NCBI GenBank assembly: GCA_005408345.1
Contig: SEMN01000788.1
Span: 62,001-126,000 of the forward strand
DNA length: 64,000 bases
Source of the DNA: Macquaria australasica
Lineage: Eukaryota; Chordata; Actinopteri; Centrarchiformes; Percichthyidae
Reading direction: 5' to 3'
Shown: positions 34,667 through 45,399 of the stretch, in pieces
Numbering within the stretch: the stretch's first letter is position 1
How the letters are laid out: each line of letters opens with the position of its first letter
Made by a program: the position numbers and the translations under genes
The notes under the pieces: model-generated
Seen by the model: the letters and a program-made list of their open reading frames with translations, nothing else
The model's database searches: none
What the model was told of the DNA's origin: nothing

Positions 34667-35489
34667 TCATGGCTTTGGGCCACTAATAAATTCGGCCAGA
34701 TTTCTAGATATGAGAGCGGCTCCATCCAAAGTGGGATGAATGCCATCTCTCCTAATCAGACCAGGTCTTCTCCAGAAAGTCCGCCAATTATCTACAAAGC
34801 CCACATCATTATTACCTGGACACCACCTCGACAACCAGCGGTTGAATGATGACATGCGGCTATACATGTCATCGCTAGTAAGATTAGGCAGGGGCCCAGA
34901 GAAAACTACGGAGTCCGACATTGTCTTTGCATATGTACACACCGACTCCACATTAATTTTCGTGACCTCCGATTGGCACAATCGGCTGTCATTACCGCCG
35001 ACGTGAATAACAATCTTAGCATATTTACGTTTATCCTTAGCCAGCAGTTTTAAATAGGATTGAACGTCGCCCGCTCTGGCCCCTGGGATGCATTTGACTA
35101 TGGCCGCTGGTGTCGCTAACTTCACGTTTCGCAAAATGGAGCTGCCAATAATCAGAGCTGGTTTCTCAGCGGATGTGTCGCTGAGTGGAGAGAACTTGTT
35201 AGAAACGTGAATGGGTCGGTGGTGAACCGTGGGCTTTGGTTTAGGGCTATGCTTCTTTCGGACAGTCACCCAGCCTCCCTGGCTTCCCGGCTGCTCGGGA
35301 GTTGCCGGGAGACGGCTAGCAGAAGCTACCTCTGGTCGGCTCGCACCGGCTAGAGGCTGGCTAGCTACGGCTGACTGACTCTCCATGGTGCGGAGCCGCG
35401 ACTCTAACTCACTGAGCCTCACCTCCAACGCGGTGAATAAACTACATTTGTTACACGTACCATTATCGCTATTATCCTCTGTTACACGG
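34667..35489 (-). CDS. L2 ORF1 (coiled coil plus SGNH/esterase), open copy
   Basis: The frame is open for about 270 residues from near the 5' end of the L2 to the stop at 34667. The N-terminus reads VTEDNSDNGTCNKCSLF, followed by the LSELESRLRTMES coiled coil, the basic linker VTVRKKHSPKPKPTVHHRP, and the esterase domain with IIGSSILRN, VHVGGND and RRDGIHPTLDG. It is the best ORF1 in the window and slightly longer at the N-terminus than copy C. The exact start codon is uncertain because the L2 5' boundary falls at about 35489. Confidence 0.85.
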
Positions 35490-35494
35490 ACTAT

Positions 35495-35690
35495 CATGCA
35501 AGCATATGTGTGTATAAGTAGCTATAGTTTTCTCTGCAAGAGAGAACAGTGCTGTGTGTATGAGAGTATGATAGTAAATAAAAGAGTATGATTGTGCATG
35601 TAAGAGGGTATAGTAGTGTTTGTGTAAGAGTATAGTGGTGTACGTGAGAGATTATGATGCTGCGTGTGAGACCAAGTATGAATTATCTCT
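35495..35690. repeat. Right subterminal array, outer half
   Basis: Degenerate units of the GTGTGTATGAGAGTATGATAG type, in the opposite sense to the inner half at 30580-30811. The outermost part (35587-35702) is the right terminal inverted repeat. Confidence 0.75.
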
Positions 35691-35702
35691 CATGGGGCCT
35701 CA
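35587..35702 (-). repeat. Right terminal inverted repeat of the large transposon
   Basis: It ends ...CTCTCATGGGGCCTCA at 35702 and is the reverse complement of 16004-16121 with only three visible differences. Outside it, after one T, lies ATTAATTTA (35704-35712), matching the left flank. Confidence 0.9.
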
Positions 35703-35784
35703 TATTAATTTAATGGAATACACAAATATAATTATAATCATGCGTCTACTCGTGCCCTAATGATGGGGCAGTGATAAGCCGGTT

Positions 35785-36235
35785 AAAGCTGGGGTAGGCA
35801 GAATCTGTACAACCTAGGCAAAACCTTCCGCCTCTCTGCTGCCTTGTATCACTCCACTAAGCCCCTCTCACCAAACCCACAACTTCGACAGGCAGCAGAA
35901 GGAATTGGTTCCCCAGTGAAACTGTATCCCTCGTAGGGCTCGCTCTCAATGGCGTGAGCCTCACAGAGACCGCGGTCCCTCCCACCGTGACTTGTTTTCT
36001 CAATGACACCCCTCCAGTGCTTCACGGCCGCAGAGCAGAGCACCCCAGGCTTCAGAGGCAGCTGCAACGCCGTCCAGCAGCGGGAAGAGAAGCTAGAACA
36101 CCACACACACACCACTGTCCCCCCTCAAAAGTTATTCCCCACTGTTTGTCATCATGCCTCTTTGCCACTCGTCGTTATGAGCGCCATGGCATCGAACATA
36201 ATGAGCCTGAAGCTCCGTGTTGTTTTGTACTATAG
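35785..36235. repeat. Probable dispersed fish repeat
   Basis: It begins near TTAAAGCTGGGGTAGGCAGAAT, a start I associate with a repeated teleost sequence. Open frames here (for example minus 35849-36115) look like translated repeat rather than a gene: no domain and no splice context. Confidence 0.4.
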
Positions 36236-39214
36236 TTGTACATAAGGTTGTCTAACAGGCATTCCGATGACAAGACAGATGTTCAGCTGGTCAGGCTGCA
36301 GAAATATTGGTACTGAATTCCTCTCTTTGATCCACACTGTAAACCCAATCAAAAAGGATCAGCCCAAGCCAGATAGGACAGAAAAGCAATATTTGCTTGG
36401 CCTTTTTCTCACTTTTTTGGGCCCTCCTTTCCCCTCCCCCTAAATTCCTCCATGACAACCCCCAGCATGTCATTGCATCAGCCTTTTTCTGGATTTTGTC
36501 AGCCAGGAAATGCATGCAGATCAAGAGAGGGAAAATGCTGCTGTGAGCCAATTAAAGTCCTAGACTGTCCTCTTTTTTGTTTTGTATCACTTATAATGGT
36601 GAGAGAAACAAATGGGAGACAAGACAGTATCTCTTCAAACTAACAGAAATACAGCAAACCACTCTATAACTGAAGACAAGCCAAGACAAAAACTCCGGCA
36701 GGAACTCTGTGGTAAAATCATTACAGTCAAGCACAGACTGAACGAGAGAAAGGTCTGATATACTCCCACAGGCTGCCGAGCTGATTGAGCAGGGCTGGGC
36801 GAGTGCTGATTGTAGGCAGCTGCAAAGACAGCTCTCAACCAGGGAGGCAGGTAGGGAGCTCTGATGGATTTAGAAGAAAGCATAGGGATTAGTATCAGCC
36901 AGCATGAGGAAACTACCTACCAGTGTGACAAGACTATCTTCATGCTTACTCTTATTTTTTCCATTTCCGCCTTCAACTAAATCAGCTGAACCGAGGGCAT
37001 TCACACTTTTCAGTGCAACAAATCAGTTCTCCACAACCTGTTATACTTCATCCATCTATGAGGCTTTTGTCCACCTTTAAACTTTAGACCATCTATGATA
37101 CTTTGGTCCACTTGTGACAGCATGGTCTACCCGTCTTTCTTTGATTACCCTATTGTGGTCCATTCTGACATGACATTAATTTAAATATTTTAAATAATAT
37201 CCTCATATATGAAGAACTTCAGAGTGCTTTGATTTTAAGTAATCAGCAAGTAAACAATGTAATTTAAAATATTGATCAACTATTTCTTGCCTCTTACAGC
37301 CTGACCAGTAGTGGGGCTAAAATGTAAAAAGTGGAAAAGTCATAGGTTAATCTCCATGGAAACTTCAATGTTCTCATGAAATTTTATAGCAATCTGCCCA
37401 TTACATTATCAGCTTGTTACATATTTTATATGTAAAGCTGACAATTTGCACTGCCTGCTAGAGGAAAGCTCAATAGAGTGGAATGGAAACAGTTCATCCT
37501 CTGAGGAGCATGAATGTACTCAGTAAATGTCATTGCAACCTGACAATTAGATTTTGATATCTGTTATGTACAATGCAAAGTGTGGCCTGATGGCAGTGCT
37601 AAAAAGAGCTTATTTAGAAAATCACAGAAAACATTAGGATTTATCTTCTGGGGAACATCAATTACAGCTTCACAGTTACTTGACAGGTATGTGGACCAAA
37701 GTGGACTCCAGAAGGAAAAGCTGCTATGTGGCAGTAGCTAATGGGGATCCAAATACATGCAATGCTTTGGATGGACAGATCAACTGATAGGCTGCCACTT
37801 TTAGTTCCTACTACTAGTTAGACAAAAATCAGGCTTTACACCAAATCCATTATTTTCTTTAAAAATTACAGTTTTATATCAGATTCCCAAAAGGAAGCCA
37901 TGGTATAAGATACAGTACAGGATACACCTAGTGAACAATGCTTATAAAACTGTCATAGCAATCAGAAAGTACCAAAACTAAGATTACTTTATATAAAATG
38001 TTGCAAATGTTCTTTGAACAAAACTATAACATGGATAATGATCGTCTATAGAGCAAATAGTCAACATAAATGTTGATATTTTCTCTCCTGCCTATTGTAA
38101 GAAGGCATGTAATTTGTCAAACACCCCTGGCTAACATTGTGAGAGCACAGCCATTACTGTGTGACAACTGACAGCTGTGACGGCTTGCCATAAATACTGT
38201 TGAATACCAGTAGAAAGTAGGTGAGCCCAGCCAGCCTCGTCATTCCAATTCATTAGTTGTTCCCTGCATTCATGACGATAGAATAAATATGATCTCCTGT
38301 GGGGTGCAACTAATTAGCTCATGTTGTTGCCAGCCTCTCTTTACGTTTTTTACAAGGTTGTCAATTAGAGGCAGAGCAGCGGGGTGAAGAACAAAAATCT
38401 TACTGGTTCTAATTCCCAGTTCAGCTGGGAGGTCTGGACAGGAAAACAAAATGTGGAAATTCAGTGTGGTGCCCCTGAGCAAGGCATTTAACCCCCAACT
38501 AGTGTAGTTTATTAAGTAGAAAAGCGGGGCTATGGCTATCATTGAGGACAATGAGGTCATGAATTTATGGGGGGATTTGGGGACTTTAGCAACTTTGGAG
38601 TCTGCATTAAGTTAAATTATTTTTGAGGGACTTCATCACATTCAATTCTAGCTAAGGCCCTGTTGCAAGGTAAAACATTTAGGTAACATAAGTGTTAAAT
38701 TTGAAAACCAGAGAATCCAAGAAATACACAATATTACAATTTTAGGCCAAGATCACTGAAAAAAAAAAAAGGTCTAATGCATCATGGACAGAATAAAAAA
38801 AATACAAAAAAACAGTTTCACCTAGTAGACTTGGTGATTTACTGTTAAATGGCATATCTTACAAAGACTGCATCGATTTGGACCAACAATTGCTTACTCG
38901 CTGAAGGTGTGGGGAAAAAAAGTGGCGAAACTGTCAATGGGAGGTAAATTGACATAAAAATACATCAATATTTTGTCGAATTGTTGGAAGCATGGAATGC
39001 ATTGGAAATAAAGTCACTAATTTCTTACACTGGCAAACCCTAAAGAAAACATGTTTCTGGTTTGGAAAAAAAAAAAAAAAAAAAAAACACTCAACCTCAC
39101 TAGCTTTACTGGACCTTTCAACCATATCACAAGGTCTTCAGCACTTTTTGTCATATCTCATTTAACCCTTAAATGCATGGGTATTTTTCAAACATTTTTG
39201 GCAGCTGGATGCCA
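36236..39214. other. 3-kb gene-less stretch
   Basis: I see no gene. The sequence has poly-A/T runs (38759-38770, 39066-39086) and segments near 37340-37560 that look like decayed interspersed repeat (AATCTCCATGGAAACTTC...). No exon-like frame with splice signals was found. Confidence 0.4.
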
Positions 39215-39435
39215 TTAAGTTACTGTAAAAGTGTTAACAGTATAATATATTATATTATTACTGTATTTTCATTTACAGTATTGTGTTTTGAAGTACAGTA
39301 TTATTACTCTATCCAGAATTACACTATTACTGTATTTTCATTTATATTACTGTATTTTCATTTACAGCATTACTGTATTTTTTTAATTACAGCTATATTA
39401 CTTATTTTTCAATTACAATACAATTAGTTTAGTTT
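39215..39435. repeat. AT-rich minisatellite
   Basis: Degenerate repeats of ATTACTGTATTTTCATTTAC are visible at least five times between 39255 and 39400, with flanking partial units. It is a simple tandem expansion with no coding meaning. Confidence 0.7.
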
Positions 39436-39926
39436 GAATTACTTTAAATTGCAATCACAATTTTTTACTAAGAATTTTCTAGCATTATTTCTGTAAAAAA
39501 AAAAAAACAATTGCATTGCAGCATGCCATAATTTATTTATTTTTTTTACTCAAAAACTCATGAACATTTGTTCTTAAACTATGCTTTTTAATTATTGAAC
39601 ATTTACTTAGTTTACTTTAGAGTCACAAGGTTAACCAAAATTACTACAATTCATCCTGAGAGGAACATAAAGGTCTGAACCACATTTCATCACAATCCAT
39701 GTTTCAGTCTGGACCAAAGTGGTGGACTGGCCAACTGACCAGTTTCTAAAGTGTGAACTTAAACATGCTGAAAAGCATAACAGGTATTACAAAATAAAAT
39801 AAAAGATCAGTTTGTTTAGTTGTTGTTGCTATTGTGTTGCAATTTAAGTAATTTTGCCAATCAAAGTCCACAAGCTCTCTGATGAGAGATGCCATGAGGG
39901 GATTCAGGATGTACTTTCTTTGGACC

Positions 39927-40337
39927 TGTCATGATGAGCCATCTAGGCAGCAGGGAGAGGACCCAAGGCGAGGACACTAAAGCAATTCAACGATTTACTA
40001 CAAACTACAACTACAAAATAAACTTACAGAACTCTGGAACTGATATGCAGGGAAACACCAGGAACACAACACGAAGAGCTCACCAACAAACATCATCCAC
40101 ATCAATGACACGACAGAGAACAAAGGGAGAGGATCGGTATATATAGGGGAGGAGACAACGAGGGAAATGGACACAGGTGAGTCACAAGACACAGGTGAAA
40201 ACAATCAAAATTGGAGGGAAAACAAAGACAGGAAATAAAAAGCACACAAGGAAACCAGAACAGTAATTTCAAAATAAAACAGGAAACAACAAGACCAAAA
40301 AACACAAGTCCACACCAGAGTCCTTGGGATCATGACA
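39927..40337 (-). mobile_element. Solo gypsy-type LTR
   Basis: A 411-bp LTR runs from TGTCATGATGAGCC to GGGATCATGACA and is flanked by a perfect 5-bp target duplication, GGACC (39922-39926 and 40338-40342). On the minus strand the order matches the LTR at 58713: CCAAGGACTCTGGTGTGG, the CTATATATACCGATCC TATA region, CTGCATATCAGT and TGCCTAGATGGCTCATCATGACA. There is no internal region, so it is the product of LTR-LTR recombination. Confidence 0.92.
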
Positions 40338-40342
40338 GGACC

Positions 40343-40916
40343 CTCTTGCCATATTTCCGGCTGACCTGTGGCTTTGATTGGCATTTGGAGCCATTAAGGT
40401 TGATTCTCAGAATGAACCTGCAAGCACAAGAAAAAATACACTTTTTCTCAAACCAGTGCTTCCCCAAGTGTCAGTCACTGCTTGTCATCACTTGGTGCTG
40501 TATGCACTTTAATGTTTAGCACATTGAGGTTACTTGAAATAAAATGTGCTACATAAATAAAATTGCTTTGGCTATAAAAATGCTACTCTGCACTATACCC
40601 GATGGTCAGGTTCTGCACCATCATGTTATTGTGACAGGAAGCTAAACAAACTATTCGCTATGACTTGCATCCAACACACGATGAGTAAAAAATGTAACAC
40701 TCATATATCTTGGGTCTCTTGCGACCCTATAAAGCTTTTAGAGAAAAACATTAGAAAAACAATGCTTTTTATCATTTGACATTCTGACACCAGACCATTG
40801 TTAAAAACAAATCTTTTGAGGATTACCAGGGAGTTGAATGCTTAATTGAATGAAATTAATCAATTAGGCCGGGTGTATCATAGTCCCGGGTTGCTAAAGG
40901 CTCGAGATATGCATTT
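40343..40916. other. Gene-less stretch
   Basis: No gene or element was recognised in this 570-bp AT-rich interval. Confidence 0.4.
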
Positions 40917-41065
40917 AAGGGTTAACTTATAATCAAACTGAGACAACTCCATCTGCTGATGAAGACTGTGAGATATGGTGGAAAACTCTGGAAAAAGCTA
41001 GCAAGTGGACCTTGATTGGGATTGTTTTGTCAAACTACCATTTTAAAAGTCAAGAATGGACTTTA
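40917..41065 (+). repeat. Dispersed repeat, copy 1
   Basis: ACTCCATCTGCTGATGAAGA...GTGAGATATGGTGGAAA...AGCTAGCAAGTGGACCTTGA...GTCAAACTACCATTTT is shared in order with 42845-42990. The two copies are diverged. I associate this with a common fish interspersed repeat of unknown class. Confidence 0.6.
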
Positions 41066-41482
41066 CATTTCTACTGTTATGGCATCATGGCCTTATGATT
41101 TTCCAAGAAATTATACATGTAATTAACAGCATGATTCATCTTTTATTTTTACTGTAAATTATGCACTGCCATGTGGACCTTTGGGGTTTGAAGTACTTTG
41201 GAATAACCCACTGACATTACATCCAGTGGTTGAAATTTCCAATTATTCAACAGGTGAATCTGGCCTTTCATTTTCCATCCATAAAAAAGGATTTAACAGA
41301 AATTGCATGTGTATATTTTAGGTACAGTATCCTTATGGAATGTATATCTATAACAGTATGGACAGACTATTAACTGCCAGGGAGTATGGTTTAATATTTC
41401 TGACATATGGTCATAATCAATAATTATATTAATTATTATGATGATTCACAATTCAATACACTGTGTGAGGACAAAAATCTAT

Positions 41483-41507
41483 TAATATATATATATATAT
41501 ATATATC
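41483..41507. repeat. TA microsatellite
   Basis: (TA)n of about 11 units lies directly at the left edge of the Tc1-like fragment. Confidence 0.9.
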
Positions 41508-42103
41508 TCCCTTCACCTTTTTCATATTTTGTCACGCTGACATAAGTATTCATAGCCTTTGCTATGACACTTGAAATTTAGCTTAGGTGCCTCGCATTTC
41601 TCTTGATGATCTTTGAGATGTTTTTGCACCTTGATAGGAGTCCACCTGTGGTAAATTCAACTGATTGGACATTTGGAAAGGCAAACCCAAAAAGGTCTCA
41701 CAGCTGACTACGCATGTCAGAGCAAAATCCAAACCATGATGTCGTAGGAACTTCCTGCAGAGCTCAGAGACAGGACTGCATTGAGGCACAGATCTGGAGA
41801 AGGGTACTAAACAATGTCTGCTGCATTGAAGGTTCCCCAGAGCACACTGACCTCCTTTTTGACCTGAAGTTTGGAACAACCAGGACTCTTCCTAGAGCTG
41901 ACCGCCCAGCCAAACTTATCAATCAGGGGAGAAGGGAGAAGGTGACCACGAACCTGATGGTCACTCTGCCTGAGCTCCAGAGATCCTGTGTGGAGATGGA
42001 AGAAACTTCCAGGACAACCATCACTGCAATACTCCACTGATCTGGGCTTTATGGCAGAGTGGCCAGATGGAAGCCTCTCCTCAGTGAAAAACGCATGAAA
42101 GAT
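41508..42103 (+). pseudogene. Tc1/mariner transposon fragment
   Basis: The 5' non-coding part (CTCCCTTCACCTTTTTCATA, TTTTGTCACGCTGACATAAG) and the N-terminal part of a Tc1-like transposase are present. Translated pieces across frames recall the paired-type HTH region (ELCRKFLRHHGLD-like on the other strand is only shadow): FGTTRTLPRADRPAKL, then REKVTTNLMVTLPELQ, then EETSRTTITAILH. The reading frame is broken and the DDE catalytic half is missing. It ends near 42100 where a tandem 37-bp duplication begins. Confidence 0.75.
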
Positions 42104-42177
42104 GATTTGTTTTTTTGACCAAATCACTTGGAATCACCAAGATTTGTTTTTTTGACCAAATCACTTGGAATCACCAA
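42104..42177. repeat. Perfect 37-bp tandem duplication
   Basis: GATTTGTTTTTTTGACC followed by AAATCACTTGGAATCACCAA occurs at 42104-42140 and again at 42141-42177 without differences. It is recent compared with the surrounding decayed Tc1 sequence. Confidence 0.9.
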
Positions 42178-42844
42178 GAAATAGTTCCAGCATATGACCC
42201 CCTGTAAAATCAAAAGAAGTTTCAACATTTCTGTGTACGAATTAAACAAACAAGATATAACATGTTAATTAGTGAGTGTTAGAGATGCTGGTTGTCTTAT
42301 CTACTTGTGTACTTGACAAACAAAAGCAAACAAAAGCTACGAGCAAGCAAGGATGGATTATGAGATAATGTGCCCAGGGGCATGTAAGGGATATTACTTA
42401 ACAAGTTGTGCATTCCCTGATTGTAGTGGATGACATGGAGCCCAAGAACCACCTGATGCAAAGGGTGGTTTGCCTTGGACTTCCAGATTTACACAAATAT
42501 CCAAAATATTTGAAATTAAATTTGTGTGGTTCTGACTGAGAAGCTGCTTGTCTATGTCTGCTTTTACACAAATAATCCTACATGTAGCTCCAAACTCTTT
42601 AGCTAAGCCTCACTGTTAATGTCCTTACCTACAGTTTGATTCATTTAGAACAGCAAACAACCACCTTACTCTAGGTGTCTGAGGATACTGTCCTGTTACT
42701 AGAACTTAATCCTCTACTCCCAGCCAATCAGAATCAAGAATTGTCACTGGCCATGATATAAAGAAACTTAAAAGGCCCTCTTCATACAAGAGGGGAGTCT
42801 AGCTCAACTAGCTTAACTCAAGGCCCACTTGAACTCCTGTCAAA
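42178..42844. other. Gene-less stretch
   Basis: No gene is recognised. The text at about 42720-42770 (CCAGCCAATCAGAATCAAGAAT...) looks like part of an old interspersed repeat. Confidence 0.35.
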
Positions 42845-42990
42845 TGTAGGGAGATAACTAAGCAAACTCCATCCACTGAGGAAGACCATGAGATGCAGTT
42901 GAAAGCCCTGGTTGAAAGCTAGTCAGTGGACCTTGAGTTAGGAGTGTTCTGTCAAACTAGTGTTTCCAAGGTAAATAATGGGCCTTCCTG
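42845..42990 (+). repeat. Dispersed repeat, copy 2
   Basis: Second copy of the unit at 40917-41065, in the same orientation 1.9 kb away: ACTCCATCCACTGAGGAAGA, CATGAGATGCAGTTGAAAG, AGCTAGTCAGTGGACCTTGA, GTCAAACTAGTGTTTCCAAG. Confidence 0.6.
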
Positions 42991-43439
42991 CTCAATGTAT
43001 TCAAATTACTTTACTAACTTTGTAGGCTTACTGTGGCCCTGTGCAGCTGTACTATGTAGGAAAAGAATTACAAAAATATAATAAATAAAGATTTGATATG
43101 TATATTAAAGGTGTTTGATTGGAAAGAGCAAAAATGCATGTTAAGGTTACTCTTGGTTCGACAGCTCTTTGACTTTCCAGTAAGGACTGTTAATAACAGT
43201 CACTTCAAACAGAGGCTTTGGCTCAGGGCCCCCCTGACCTCTTGGGCCCCAGAGCCCATGTTTGCCAAGCCCAGTCAGTATCAGCTGCAAGAGAAACAAG
43301 GTGTCAATTCAAATGACTGACAGTATAACAGTATATAGAAGTATATAGAACAGAACTGTTCTACTGTATTATTTTGCAATTTTAACAACTCTGGTTGTAC
43401 GTCTATAACATTTTGACATTTTAAAAGCTAAAACATTTA
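42991..43439. other. Gene-less stretch
   Basis: No gene or element was recognised here. Confidence 0.35.
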
Positions 43440-43449
43440 ACATTTACCT

Positions 43450-43650
43450 TCATAACAGCAGTCCGCAGACTATTGACTTGGGTCTTAGTATTGCTGGTAT
43501 CTGACTGTGTCCTGAGTAGCATAGAAGCAGTTGCATTAAGGCGTGCTGCTGGTAAAGAGCTTGGGTGCTCTCTAGTTGTCACAGTAAGATAATGCAGCCC
43601 CATGCCTACATTGACCACTTGGCTCCTGCATCTGTTCATGTTTCCAGCTA
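43450..43650 (-). other. Possible orphan exon
   Basis: On the minus strand an acceptor-like CAGTTTAG (about 43652) precedes an open frame reading GNMNRCRSQVVNVGMGLHYL, then TTREHPSSLPAARLNATASMLL, then VNSLRTAVMK, ending in a good ATGAAG|GTAAATG donor at about 43450. Composition is protein-like, but I recognise no family and see no partner exon. Confidence 0.25.
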
Positions 43651-43659
43651 AACTGAGGA

Positions 43660-45399
43660 TGAATAACATGCTTCCCTACTAGGTTATACTACCCCTTCAT
43701 ATAACCTGTTTTTGCAGTATTTCACATTTTGCATGCTCTTTAACATTCAATAGTCAAATGTATTAATAGTAGTGGTAGCAGTAATTTGAATTGAGGGGGA
43801 AAAAAGTTTATTTTATTTAAATATAAAAATACAAGAAAAGAATAAAAAGTGATCTTGGCCCTGCTCTCCCCCTAAATCATGGGGAAAGTGGTTGCTCCCA
43901 GTTTTTAATGCAAGAAGATGTTTAAAATAAAAGTATAGACACGCTTCCAAAAACGCAAGACTTTAACCTTTTAGAGGGCAGTACTTTGCTGTGTGAAGAT
44001 GTAATGACACACACATGAGAAACTAGTGGCCTGTGATAGTAATCAACAGGCAGCCAGTTGGGGTGGTAGAAAAGTATAAGCTGGCAAAGTCTTTGATGAA
44101 ATGGCTAAAAAATACCAGCAGTGCCATACTTCCTGAGGAAGCTCTACTTTCTTGGGGTCAGTTCCGACATCGTGTTATCATTCTACAAATGCATCTTTTA
44201 CAGTATTATTACTTTTTCCAAATGTTGGTAGCCTACTTGTCACTAACTATCCAGTTTTATGTGTTATGTTAAGAGATGTGCCAGTGATCAGCTGCATACA
44301 CTTTTAATTGCCCCACTAGCATGAATAAGCATACTGAATTTAATTGAATACATCATTATTTCTATACAAACACAGACTATTAATGAATTCAATTTTTGAT
44401 TTCACACGGATATGTCACTAATACACCTTTCAGAGGAGACTCAGTACCAACATCAATGTCACTTCTTTAACATTGATTAGTTGATTGGCTGCAGGCTTAC
44501 AGAAGACTTTATATCTGCCTTGCATCACTCGGTAGTATGTGTTATTATACTCATTTTAGTTTTTGTTATCTCTGTGTGGAGTCGACACTACAGCTGGCAA
44601 CATATTGCCAACATTTTCTCCTGCTTCAGGCTACTCACAGAGTGAGTTCCACCCATTATCCCCTATGGTGACCCATCCATATTTTTCATTTATGTGAGAA
44701 TATTGGGAATATTTGACATCATAGTTTAACAGCAATGGCAGGATCAAAAAACAAGCACTGTACAGCTTACCAGCCATTTCATCAATTAGCCACTAGAGAG
44801 CAGAATTGTACATGAATTGTAATATAAATCTGTCACTAGATTCACCAACACATGAAAAATCTTCAGTTGCAACACTGAGATATATAACCTTTATGTCATA
44901 ACATTGCTGTGTTTGTGGTGCCATTTTCCTCTCGCAAAGATTTAAGACATTACCAAAGATATATGATCACTGCTGTATGGGTTAAATACACGTGAGTCCC
45001 TAATAAAGAACTGATGCAGAGTAAATGCACATCATCCAAATGCAATGAGAAGATGTGCCTTTATTGATGGGATTGTACTGTGATACTGTATGCACAGGCA
45101 GTAGGTGCAAAAAACACCAATAACAGTACACAAACATTATAATGTGTTTTTAAGGTTGTGGCTTGTGGTGTTTTGGATTGTATTATAAACACCCTATAAA
45201 CCTATAACACCAAATATTTTTCACACACTCTCAACAAAAAATATAAGCTTTACAAAGATGATATTACGTCTGGTGGAGGAATTATTCAGGTCATTTGCTT
45301 AAAGCAAGACTATTTAAGTTTTGCTTTATAGTGGCCATTGTAACCACAAGTGACAATTGTGTGATAATGGCAAATGGTAAAACGAAGTGTGACAATATA
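43660..45399. other. Gene-less stretch
   Basis: No gene or element was recognised in this 1.7-kb AT-rich interval. Confidence 0.4.

Larger units (their letters stand above)
30812..35489 (-). mobile_element. L2-clade LINE, copy D, most complete 5' end
   Basis: The 3' tail reads TAATTCAGTTCAATTCAATTCAG at left; the 5' end extends past the ORF1 start region to about 35489. A possible 5-bp duplication, ACTAT, occurs at 30807-30811 and 35490-35494; it is inferred because both flanks are low complexity. It carries an open ORF1 and a frameshifted ORF2, and split the right subterminal array of the large transposon. Confidence 0.88.
16004..35702. mobile_element. Giant DNA transposon carrying integrase and HECT genes
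   Basis: The element spans 19.7 kb, of which about 9.2 kb is two L2 insertions (17372-21863 and about 30812-35494) and 0.75 kb is a hAT MITE with its target duplication. The original length is therefore about 10 kb. It has 118-bp terminal inverted repeats, short-unit subterminal arrays at both ends, an inner inverted repeat (16586-16614 with 30562-30591), a plus-strand DDE integrase-type transposase gene and a convergent minus-strand HECT ubiquitin-ligase gene. The layout of unique core, arrays and terminal repeats is symmetrical, which argues for a single mobile unit. I believe related integrase/HECT gene pairs occur in fish repeats (possibly the group Repbase calls IS3EU), but I cannot verify that name. 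Confidence 0.8.

Noticed and set aside
35849..36115. 88-residue minus-strand frame looking like a small Cys-containing protein
   Set aside because: The sequence starts like a dispersed fish repeat and has no exon signals or domain.
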